A DNA stretch of 56,161 nt from assembly GCA_000701625.1 (NCBI GenBank), contig JNJK01000030.1:1-56161 (forward strand), written 5' to 3'. Below, piece by piece: positions 50,031 through 56,161 of the stretch. This DNA comes from Lachnospiraceae bacterium MC2017 (GTDB lineage: Bacteria > Bacillota > Clostridia > Lachnospirales > Lachnospiraceae). Within the stretch, counting starts at the first letter, position 1. Each line of letters begins with the position of its first letter. The translations under genes were made by a program, and so were the position numbers. The notes beneath the pieces were generated by a model, which saw only the letters and a program-made list of their open reading frames with translations, had not been told where the DNA came from and did not search any database.

Positions 50031-50390
50031 TTACTCTTTAACATGATTTAAGCCCTGACCGATTATGGTCCTGACATGATCATCTGATAAGAAATAAAAT
50101 ACAGTCTTTCCTTCCCGACGATTTCCCACAAGCTTTGCGTTCTTTAGTATCTTAAGCTGGTGTGAAACAGCGGACTGTGTCATATTCAAAGCTTCTGCTA
50201 TATCGCAGACACACGTCTCCGCTTCAAATAAAACGAAGAGGATCCTTATCCTGGTTGAATCTCCAAATGTCTTAAATAATTCTGCGAGATCATATAATGT
50301 ATCTTCATCCGGCATATCTTTCTCTATTTTTTGGAGTCTGTCCGGATGCAGTTTGTATACGTCACAGCTCTCTACGTCATGTATTGCCAT
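50031..50390 (-). CDS. ArsR/SmtB-family metal-sensing repressor (CadC/CzrA type)
   Basis: 119 residues. The winged helix is LYDLAELFKTFGDSTRIRIL then CDIAEALNMTQSAVSHQLKIL. CVC in ETCVCD (alpha-3 position of CadC-like soft-metal sites) and the C-terminal DDHVRTIIGQGLNH (alpha-5 Zn-type ligands) are both present, so Cd, Pb or Zn sensing is expected. N-terminal ESCDVYKLH could add ligands. ATG 50388-50390 follows GAGGAG; a further ATG at 50414 does not have one. It heads the metal operon, with operator and promoter upstream. Confidence 0.93.
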   Translation of the reverse strand: MAIHDVESCDVYKLHPDRLQKIEKDMPDEDTLYDLAELFKTFGDSTRIRILFVLFEAETCVCDIAEALNMTQSAVSHQLKILKNAKLVGNRREGKTVFYFLSDDHVRTIIGQGLNHVKE

Positions 50391-50457
50391 ATATCGCTCC
50401 TCTATGCACAACATTTAGTTTATGTATGTCGGTGTGTTTTGTTTATCAAACTTTTGA

Positions 50458-50512
50458 ACATATGAATAACTGTTCATGTGTTTATATTATACCCACATTT
50501 AATTTCCGTCAA
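50458..50512 (-). promoter_or_regulatory. Promoter and ArsR/SmtB operator of the metal operon
   Basis: On the minus strand TTGACG (50507-50512) is followed at 17 bp by TAATAT (50484-50489), overlapping TATAAT (50486-50491). Immediately downstream lies ATGAACAGTTATTCAT (50462-50477), a palindrome of the ArsR/SmtB type (ATGAA-N6-TTCAT), placed over the expected transcription start. Confidence 0.85.
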
Positions 50513-50525
50513 CAACTTTTTAAAG

Positions 50526-50564
50526 ACAAAAACCCTGTCGACAGGTCTGATCCTGCCGGCAGGG
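50526..50564 (-). terminator. Terminator of thrS
   Basis: CCCTGTCGACAGG (50533-50545) and CCTGCCGGCAGGG (50552-50564) form a 13-bp stem with two G-T pairs; on the minus strand TTTTTGTC follows. Each arm is itself a palindrome. Confidence 0.92.
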
Positions 50565-50588
50565 CCTCATTGTCATATGATGTAATTA

Positions 50589-52361
50589 TCAAAGATTCTC
50601 AGGAACATCCTCGAGTAAGTCAAGGGAATACTCTCTGTTCATCTTGTTACACATCTTGATAAATGTATCAAGCGGAATATTCTGCAGATTCTTCTTTGTA
50701 CCACGGATATTAATAGATACAGTATTTGTCTCTGCTTCCTTGTCTCCAAGAACGATGATGTACGGATCACGCATTGTCTTAAAGCGCTTGATCTTTACCT
50801 TCATGTTCTCATCTGTGTAATCAGCCTCAAATCTGATGCGGTTCTCGTAGCAAAGATCAGCAACCTTCTTTGCATACTCGTTATTCTCCACACGGATAGG
50901 AACGATACCTACCTGCTTCGGAGAGAGCCAGAACGGGAAGCTTCCCTTGAAGTTCTCAATGAGGATTCCGATGAATCTCTCAAGTGAACCAAAGATAGCT
51001 CTATGAATCATAACTGGTCTCTGCTGGCTTCCGTCAGGAGCAATGTACTTCAGATCGAAATTCAGAGGAAGCTGGAAGTCGAGCTGGATAGTACCCATCT
51101 GCCACTCACGTCCAATGCAATCCTTCATCTTAAGATCGATCTTAGGACCATAGAATGCACCGTCGCCCTCATTGATTTCAAATCCGTCTGCTCCAAACTT
51201 ATGAGTCAGAATAGTCTTAAGTGAAGCCTCTGCCTGATTCCAAAGCTCGATATCACCCATGAAATCCTCAGGACGAGTAGAAAGTTCAGCTGCATATGTC
51301 AGTCCGAATGTTCCGTAGATTTCCTTTGCAATATCCATGATATCGCCGATTTCTTCCTCGATCTGCTCATTTGTAACAAATGTATGGCAGTCATCCTGAT
51401 GGAATTCCTGTACACGGAACAATCCGTTCAGTGCACCGGACTTCTCTCTTCTATGGATCGGATCAGTCTGTGAGAAACGAAGCGGAAGCTCCTTGTAACT
51501 TCTCTGACGGCTTCGATATACGTTGATCGCATTCGGGCAGTTCATAGGCTTGATCGCATAAGTATTATTCTCATCGATCGGAACTACAAACATTCCGTCC
51601 TGATAATGATCCCAATGTCCTGACTGAACCCACAGTTCCTTTGAACTCATGATAGGACCGGAAATCTCCTGATATCCATGAGGCATATGCTTTCTTCTCC
51701 AGTAATCAAGAAGTGCATTATATACCTCCCAGCCTCTCGGAAGCCAATACGGCATACCCGGTGCTGTCTCATGGAACATAAAGAGCTCCATTTCAGGTCC
51801 GATCTTCTTATGATCTCTCTCCATTGCCTCTTTGATGAATGCGAGATGATCTTTCAGACCCTTCTTATCAGGAAACGCATATACATAAATTCTCTGAAGC
51901 TGATCCTTATGCTCATCACCTCTCCAATAAGAACCGGATACGGACTTAATCTGGAAAGCTGTATTCATAAGTTCCTGAGAGTTCTCAACATGTGGTCCAC
52001 GGCAAAGATCCACGAAATCTTCACCTGTGTAGAATATAGTGAGTGTCTCTCCTTCCGGAAGATCCTCAATAAGCTCTGTCTTGTACTTCTGATTCTTGAA
52101 GATATTCAGAGCCTCTTCACGTGATACTTCCTTTTTTGTCCAGTCTTCACGACGCTTGATGATCTCACGCATCTTATCCTCAATGGACTTGAAATCATCA
52201 GTTGTCACTGCACGTGGCAGATTGAAATCATAGTAAAATCCATCTGCTATCTGCGGTCCGATGGCATACTGAACATCTTTACCAAAGATCTCTACCACCG
52301 CTTTTGCGAGAATGTGCGCAAGTGAATGACGATACAGTTTCAGAAATTCTTCTTTTTCCAT
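50589..52361 (-). CDS. thrS: Threonyl-tRNA synthetase lacking the TGS domain
   Basis: Charges tRNA-Thr. 590 residues; the usual 640-residue enzyme begins with a TGS domain of about 60 residues, absent here. The chain starts at the editing domain (LYRHSLAHILAKAVVEIFG, the HxxxH zinc-like site; CRGPHVENS) and continues with the class II core: MNCPNAINVYRSRQRSYKEL (zinc Cys), RREKSGALNGLFRVQEFHQDD, MIHRAIFGSLERFIG; the anticodon domain follows (VGIVPIRVENNEYAKKVADL). The ATG follows GAAGGAG at 6-7 nt. A 155-nt leader with three related hairpins separates it from its promoter. Confidence 0.95.
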   Translation of the reverse strand: MEKEEFLKLYRHSLAHILAKAVVEIFGKDVQYAIGPQIADGFYYDFNLPRAVTTDDFKSIEDKMREIIKRREDWTKKEVSREEALNIFKNQKYKTELIEDLPEGETLTIFYTGEDFVDLCRGPHVENSQELMNTAFQIKSVSGSYWRGDEHKDQLQRIYVYAFPDKKGLKDHLAFIKEAMERDHKKIGPEMELFMFHETAPGMPYWLPRGWEVYNALLDYWRRKHMPHGYQEISGPIMSSKELWVQSGHWDHYQDGMFVVPIDENNTYAIKPMNCPNAINVYRSRQRSYKELPLRFSQTDPIHRREKSGALNGLFRVQEFHQDDCHTFVTNEQIEEEIGDIMDIAKEIYGTFGLTYAAELSTRPEDFMGDIELWNQAEASLKTILTHKFGADGFEINEGDGAFYGPKIDLKMKDCIGREWQMGTIQLDFQLPLNFDLKYIAPDGSQQRPVMIHRAIFGSLERFIGILIENFKGSFPFWLSPKQVGIVPIRVENNEYAKKVADLCYENRIRFEADYTDENMKVKIKRFKTMRDPYIIVLGDKEAETNTVSINIRGTKKNLQNIPLDTFIKMCNKMNREYSLDLLEDVPENL

Positions 52362-52553
52362 TTTTTTCTCCTTCTTTCGCAGCCGGTCTGTACCGCAGAC
52401 CGCTGATCGTTCTTTGAGAGCCTGTACCGCAGACTGCTCGGTTACTAATTCTGCTCCGTCTGCACCTCAGACAGTTCAGAAGCTCGGTGTAATTAACGGT
52501 ATATTCTATACACAGAACGCATACATAATAGTCCCTGCTCTAAAAAAAATCAA
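52362..52553 (-). promoter_or_regulatory. thrS promoter and leader with three related hairpins
   Basis: On the minus strand TTGATT (52548-52553) and TATTAT (52525-52530) are 17 bp apart. The leader then holds three stem-loops of one pattern about 36-37 nt apart: GTCTG-AGGTG-CAGAC (52458-52472), GAGC/GCTC with CTG-CGGTA-CAG (52418-52439) and GGTCTG-CGGTA-CAGACC (52385-52401). TTCTG/CAGAA and GTTAATT/AATTAGTAAC extend the first. No T-box sequence is seen. 52554-52638, up to the cyclase stop, holds nothing clear. Confidence 0.55.
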
Positions 52554-52638
52554 GTTAAAATGAGTTAACATATAACAGTCAAAAAGCCAATGACTTTTCA
52601 TCTTTCTTGGTCGTAAACAGCTAACGCATACACTCTTA

Positions 52639-53748
52639 CTAAGAACACTTAGCAAACCCGGCTGAATTGTAAGCTGATTTTTTCTGCTTAACTTTATTTT
52701 CATACATTTTTTTATCAGCTCTTTTGAGGCAGTCTTCAATCTTTTCTCCACAGGTTCTTTCCGCTGTTCCGTATGCCAGACTAAACTTGAAATCACCATA
52801 TTCCGAATAGCAGTTTTTTAACTCCTTAAACACCTCTAATCGTTTATCAAGAATATACTTATTTACATTTACAGTAATCAGACAGAACTCGTCTCCACCA
52901 ACTCTGTAAAGTCTGCCAACTCCTTTAAAGCACTTCTGGATCGTTTTCGCTGTTGCGCGAAGATAATGATCTCCAACTGCATGACCTTGATTATCATTGA
53001 TTTTTTTCAGATCATTTAGGTCAAAACTGATCATGATAATATTTTTTTCTTTTTTTAGCTGATGAATTCGAAAATTAAAGACATTACGATTCTTCAATCC
53101 TGTTACTGTATCAGTCTTATAATAAAGTTCCTGAATAAACATATAATACATCAGTGCCGCGATCGAAACACAACACCACAGTATCTGAACCGTTGGAAAT
53201 ATCATCTGTACCAATGTTCCAAATAACATCATCAAATAGACCAGGGTAAGATAGGCTACATCATATGGCTCAAGCTCATATTCTTCCCTAAGCTTTCCAT
53301 ACATAAACAGTAAAAAAGAATATGCCGATATTATTGTCACCACAGGAATCAATGGTCCTCTAAAATAACTATTATCAACCGGATTTATCCCGAATATTAT
53401 CGGATATTTGATATTTAAAATACACAAACCTTCGTATAGCAAAATGGGGATCATTGTCTTTTTTTTGCTTCTAAACATCCCCTCTTCCGTATAATAGTTA
53501 AATCCAAGCGGAACAAGAGGTGATAGCATTTTAGAAATAGAATTACCAAAATGTGCCAACACATATCCTATTGTACCTGTTGAACCGGTCACAAGCTCTG
53601 CTATCTGTTCTCCTATAACGATAAACGCGATCATTATCGATGCAAAGATAAATGCTTTTTTTACACCAGGTTTTATATATACATTATGATGAACCTGAAA
53701 TATGACAAAAAGGAGAATGAAAATACTGATCAATGTTACTCCCTGCAT
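52639..53748 (-). CDS. Membrane-bound diguanylate cyclase (GGDEF)
   Basis: Makes cyclic di-GMP from two GTP. 369 residues: six or so membrane helices (VTLISIFILLFVIFQV; AFIFASIMIAFIVIGEQIAEL; MIPILLYEGLCILNI; LIPVVTIISAYSFLLFMYG; VAYLTLVYLMMLFGTLVQMIF and the next; each a separate helix) form the likely sensor, followed by the GGDEF domain from about residue 210: DTVTGLKNRNVFNF, SFDLNDLKKINDNQGHAVGD and the active site RVGGDEFCLI. No RxxD inhibitory site is visible five residues ahead of GGDEF. ATG 53746-53748 follows AAAGGAGG; the longer frame is rejected. Confidence 0.93.
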   Translation of the reverse strand: MQGVTLISIFILLFVIFQVHHNVYIKPGVKKAFIFASIMIAFIVIGEQIAELVTGSTGTIGYVLAHFGNSISKMLSPLVPLGFNYYTEEGMFRSKKKTMIPILLYEGLCILNIKYPIIFGINPVDNSYFRGPLIPVVTIISAYSFLLFMYGKLREEYELEPYDVAYLTLVYLMMLFGTLVQMIFPTVQILWCCVSIAALMYYMFIQELYYKTDTVTGLKNRNVFNFRIHQLKKEKNIIMISFDLNDLKKINDNQGHAVGDHYLRATAKTIQKCFKGVGRLYRVGGDEFCLITVNVNKYILDKRLEVFKELKNCYSEYGDFKFSLAYGTAERTCGEKIEDCLKRADKKMYENKVKQKKSAYNSAGFAKCS

Positions 53749-53942
53749 TTTCAATCCTCCTTTCTTTAAATCCATCAGTAACTGCTCAAGAGCCTTCAGA
53801 GTTCTGACAGTTACATTCATCATTTCTTTACCGGATAATTGCAAGCTTCCATGAATACAATATACATTTCACACAATCTACACAATTTTAATATGCTTGT
53901 TACTGTAAAGCAACGATATGGATTGATGTTTGTGCTTTTATA
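53749..53942. other. Intergenic region upstream of the cyclase
   Basis: AT-rich; it contains the unused in-frame extension of the cyclase frame. No gene, repeat or clear promoter recognised. Confidence 0.4.
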
Positions 53943-53984
53943 CAAAAAAGGGCTGTTTGCTTTCACAAACAACCCATTTTTTTG
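53943..53984. terminator. Terminator of the secreted repeat protein gene
   Basis: GGGCTGTTTG (53950-53959) pairs with CAAACAACCC (53966-53975); on the minus strand TTTTTTG follows. It lies 130 bp past the gene's stop. 53985-54113 shows nothing else. Confidence 0.85.
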
Positions 53985-54113
53985 AATCGTCCACTAAAGC
54001 AGGACCTCTCTAACAATTATATGGTTTCTATCCAGACCTATCAGGATTGGCATCGCCAATCCCACATTACTTATTTTATTAACAACCATAATCTATGTCG
54101 TAAAAACAGAATA

Positions 54114-55619
54114 TTAATTTACTGAAATGCTGCCCTTAAATCTACCATCAAAAACAAGCCTCGATCCAAAAATCCTAAACTCATTCTTTTTAAGCTTTAT
54201 ACCATTTATGGTTACTTTTTTTATTTCTCCTTTTTTATTTGTTTTTTTGGAAATATTATCCTTTGATGCACTAACATTATAAGGAACTATTTCAATATCA
54301 AACTTATACTTTTTTAAGAACCTTTTATCTTCTTTGCTCGCGCCTTTTACAGTTAACTTAAATGTCGTAGTACCAACTTTGGTTGCTTTCCTTAGCTTAA
54401 CCTTGTCTACAGAATATGTTTTTCCTTCTGCACCAACTACAGAAATACTTCCAGCTGGCAGCTTTGCTTTTTTCGAATCTGTAAATGTGATTTTTAATGG
54501 ATATGTTACTTTATAGCCACCGACCGTTACCGTTTTCAAATACTCTGATGAAGTATAATCGTTTTGGGGAATACTCGGATCATCAGGATTCTTTCCTGAT
54601 TGATCATCAGGATTCTCTCCTGATTGATCATCAGGATTCTCTCCTGATTGATCATCAGGATTCTCTCCTGATTGATCACTCTCAATGAATTTTATCGGAC
54701 TATGCCCTCTCTTCATAGAAGAGTAATAATGGGTCCTTCCACCAGTACCTATCCATTCACCAGGTTTATCATCATATGGATCATCAACATACTCATAATC
54801 CTCTGGAATATACCATTCAAATGAGTAATTTATAAAGTCCCCTGGACGAATTTTTTCAAAAAAATCATCAATTTCAGCGGAAGTTACTTTTTTTCCATTT
54901 GCGTCAAATATTCTTATACGAAATCTTTCTCCTCTCTTAGAACCAATTCTATAACGTTCTAATGGTCTATTGTTCTCTTGTGCATAAAGCTTCTCTTTCA
55001 AACACTTTATAGTTTCCTTATATGTACTGTTTGGTATTATTTGTCCTGTAGGTGAAATAATTTCTTCATGCACCTCTACCTCAATTTCATTTGCATAAAC
55101 ATTATAGGCAGTTTCAACAACTTTTAATTTACCCTCACCCGTAACAACTGCTGTGTTGCCATTTTCTTCCATAATCTCAGTTTTTAATGAAATCGTAAGT
55201 TTATTACCTTCGATCTCTAATGCCTTTTCGATCGCATTATCATCTTTTGGATTTATATCATTAGAACTTGCGATATGCTGTTCTTGAATATTAGTAATCT
55301 CAACCTTTGAAGGATCAATCGCCATCCTTTTTCCATCTTTTGTTAAGTACAAATTATTTTTTACAATCTTTCGAAAACTCTCGGCATATATATAAGACTC
55401 TATCTCATCTGCGTCAATACCTAATTCATAATTATCATTTGCAGTAACACAACTACTAACTTTCCCGGTATCAACTCCAGACTCATTATCATTCTGAGAC
55501 GTTGTTACCACTTCCTGCGCCAGCGCAATCGAAGATGAAAATCCGCTTTCACAAAATATTAAAGCAAGACAGACAACAACTGCAATGTTGCGTATTGTTC
55601 TGTTCAAAAAACACCTCAT
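54114..55619 (-). CDS. Secreted protein with DQSGENPD tandem repeats, unknown function
   Basis: 501 residues. A signal peptide is clear (IAVVVCLALIFCESGFSSS, likely cut after ALA). An N-terminal region of about 280 residues carries beta-rich sequence and a basic turn (RYRIGSKRGERFRIRIFD). Residues about 315-346 are four copies of an 8-residue unit DQSG(E/K)NPD. A C-terminal beta domain follows (TVGGYKVTYPLKITFTDSK, TTTFKLTVKG) and ends in GSRLVFDGRFKGSISVN. No LPxTG, lipobox or choline-binding repeat is seen, so surface attachment is unexplained. GAGGAG lies 6 bp before the ATG. It may be an adhesin or cell-wall protein; that is a guess. Confidence 0.8.
   Translation of the reverse strand: MRCFLNRTIRNIAVVVCLALIFCESGFSSSIALAQEVVTTSQNDNESGVDTGKVSSCVTANDNYELGIDADEIESYIYAESFRKIVKNNLYLTKDGKRMAIDPSKVEITNIQEQHIASSNDINPKDDNAIEKALEIEGNKLTISLKTEIMEENGNTAVVTGEGKLKVVETAYNVYANEIEVEVHEEIISPTGQIIPNSTYKETIKCLKEKLYAQENNRPLERYRIGSKRGERFRIRIFDANGKKVTSAEIDDFFEKIRPGDFINYSFEWYIPEDYEYVDDPYDDKPGEWIGTGGRTHYYSSMKRGHSPIKFIESDQSGENPDDQSGENPDDQSGENPDDQSGKNPDDPSIPQNDYTSSEYLKTVTVGGYKVTYPLKITFTDSKKAKLPAGSISVVGAEGKTYSVDKVKLRKATKVGTTTFKLTVKGASKEDKRFLKKYKFDIEIVPYNVSASKDNISKKTNKKGEIKKVTINGIKLKKNEFRIFGSRLVFDGRFKGSISVN
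54581..54676 (-). repeat. 24-bp tandem repeat, four units, inside the secreted protein gene
   Basis: Four head-to-tail 24-bp units encode DQSGENPD. Each contains ATCAGGA-TTCTC-TCCTGAT, so each unit is also a hairpin. The first unit on the plus strand has two changes (CTTTC for CTCTC among them). Confidence 0.95.
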
Positions 55620-55674
55620 AATAATCTCCTCGTATTATATAGTCATACCCATTCTTTACCTGTTCTTAGGCATA

Positions 55675-55855
55675 GGGTATGCTGTTGAAGATGCTGTGGA
55701 TTGGTTCTTTACTCCTACCGCATAGACGGTTACAGAAAGGCTCCAACCACAGCCTCTTTGTCAAAGTGTTAATCAGTTAGATACCGCATGACGGTTTATG
55801 TAGAACGAGGTTACATCGGCAGAGAGCACTGTGGATCCAATACAGCGTCAAATAC
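55675..55855 (+). ncRNA. Candidate IS110 bridge RNA region
   Basis: GCTGTGG-A-TTGG (55693-55704) pairs with CCAA-CCACAGC (55743-55753) around a loop holding TACCGCATAGACGGTTA. A second loop downstream repeats the motif as TACCGCATGACGGTTTA (from 55782). Two similar internal loops ahead of the transposase fit the two-loop layout of IS110 bridge RNAs, where one loop reads the target and one the donor. A smaller hairpin CTGT/ACAG follows near 55830-55845. Identity rests on position and fold only. Confidence 0.5.
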
Positions 55856-55875
55856 TTTTAAGGAGGATCATGTGT

Positions 55876-56161
55876 ATGATCTATGTTGGTATCGATGTTG
55901 CAAAGGATAAACACGATTGCTGCATCCTGGGATCAGAAGCCGATAATCTATATCCGGTATTTACGATTCCGAATAACAAGGCTGGCTTTGATGAGCTGTA
56001 TGAGAAGATTTTCTCTGTGACTGATGATAAGACCGAAATAAAAGTAGGTCTTGAAGCTACCGGTCACTACTCACTCAATCTTCTCGGTTCGCTCATTGAT
56101 AAAGGTCTGACCACCTGTGTTATCAACCCGTTACATACAAATCTTTACAGAAAAGGTCTAA
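55876..56161 (+). CDS. IS110-family transposase, N-terminal part
   Basis: The frame starts MIYVGIDVAKDKHDCCILG, where the first Asp (GIDVAK) belongs to the DEDD RuvC-like catalytic set, and continues to VGLEATGHYSLNLLGSLIDKG (in parts) carrying the Glu of the second motif, then INPLHTNLYRKGL before the window ends. This is the N-terminal RuvC-like domain of IS110 transposases, which recombine using a bridge RNA. ATG 55876 is 9 bp from AGGAGG; another ATG at 55870 is only 3 bp from it. The C-terminal Tnp domain with the catalytic Ser lies outside. Confidence 0.93.
   Translation, partial: MIYVGIDVAKDKHDCCILGSEADNLYPVFTIPNNKAGFDELYEKIFSVTDDKTEIKVGLEATGHYSLNLLGSLIDKGLTTCVINPLHTNLYRKGL

Larger units (their letters stand above)
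55640..56161 (+). mobile_element. IS110-family element, partial (left end and start of transposase)
   Basis: The element leaves at the right edge. Its transposase start is at 55876 and the 200-odd bp before it are non-coding and structured, as in IS110 left ends that encode a bridge RNA. IS110 elements lack terminal inverted repeats, so the exact left boundary is not visible; it lies somewhere between the secreted protein start (55619) and about 55690. Confidence 0.75.

Noticed and set aside
52362-52530. T-box riboswitch in the thrS leader
   Set aside because: The conserved antiterminator sequence (GGTGG-ACCGCG type) and a terminator are missing; only three local hairpins are seen. A covariance search could reverse this.
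54581-54676. Possible CRISPR array (four 24-bp repeats)
   Set aside because: Units are contiguous without spacers and in frame within a secreted protein, encoding DQSGENPD.

Overview
This window looks like chromosomal DNA of an anaerobic clostridial Firmicute, most likely a member of Lachnospiraceae. The basis is gene content and synteny: pyruvate phosphate dikinase, meso-diaminopimelate dehydrogenase, a DUF4317 protein, an AmmeMemoRadiSam operon, an acyl-ACP thioesterase, and the ispF-cysE-cysS-mrnC-rlmB-sigH block. Spacing is tight, Shine-Dalgarno sites are strong, and intrinsic terminators and CIRCE-type control fit Firmicutes. I cannot name the species. The left edge cuts an IS66-type element and the right edge cuts an IS110-type element.

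Layout. 1-896: end of an IS66-like element, a decayed gene fragment and a run of small hairpins. 897-7541: ppdK, then divergent class A penicillin-binding protein plus RsuA-family pseudouridine synthase. 7565-13814: an unusual GT2-GH3(acyl-amido synthetase-like) fusion, htpG under a CIRCE operator, a PrsA/SurA-like lipoprotein foldase and a small membrane protein. 13879-17292: DUF2225, glnS and two small unknowns. 17565-21014: GntR/YtrA-type ABC transporter operon with a perfect operator. 21854-26592: tRNA-Thr, then sigH, rlmB, mrnC, cysS, cysE and ispF on the minus strand. 26958-30187: NagZ-like GH3 hydrolase, a membrane protein and DUF4317. 30389-35904: a chemoreceptor followed by a 1,406-residue hybrid sensor kinase. 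36078-39613: glycogen phosphorylase and its likely LacI-type regulator. 40114-42053: YgjP-like metalloprotease and ddh. 42034-45392: AmmeMemoRadiSam operon with an extra Rossmann gene, and tRNA-Leu. 45634-50390: acyl-ACP thioesterase, pepT, and a Zn/Cd efflux set (ArsR, HMA chaperone, P-type ATPase). 50589-55619: thrS, a diguanylate cyclase and a secreted repeat protein. 55620-end: IS110 element with a probable bridge-RNA region.

The most unusual material is between genes. At least four copies of a roughly 195-bp element (21246-21439, 21562-21755, 26741-26935, 39900-40100) fold end to end into one long hairpin. The core is conserved and carries compensatory changes in its stems. The outermost 24-30-bp arms are unrelated in sequence between copies but remain self-complementary in each; in copy A this pairing is much weaker. 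A second structured repeat sits just upstream of two unrelated genes (30218-30295, 49578-49656). A 157-nt cloverleaf-like structure precedes the thioesterase gene. Together these suggest a genome rich in selected DNA or RNA hairpins, possibly including an undescribed non-autonomous element that uses palindromes as sites.

Start codons were chosen from visible ribosome binding sites, so several genes are shorter than their longest open frame. All family assignments come from reading motifs by eye; no database search was run.
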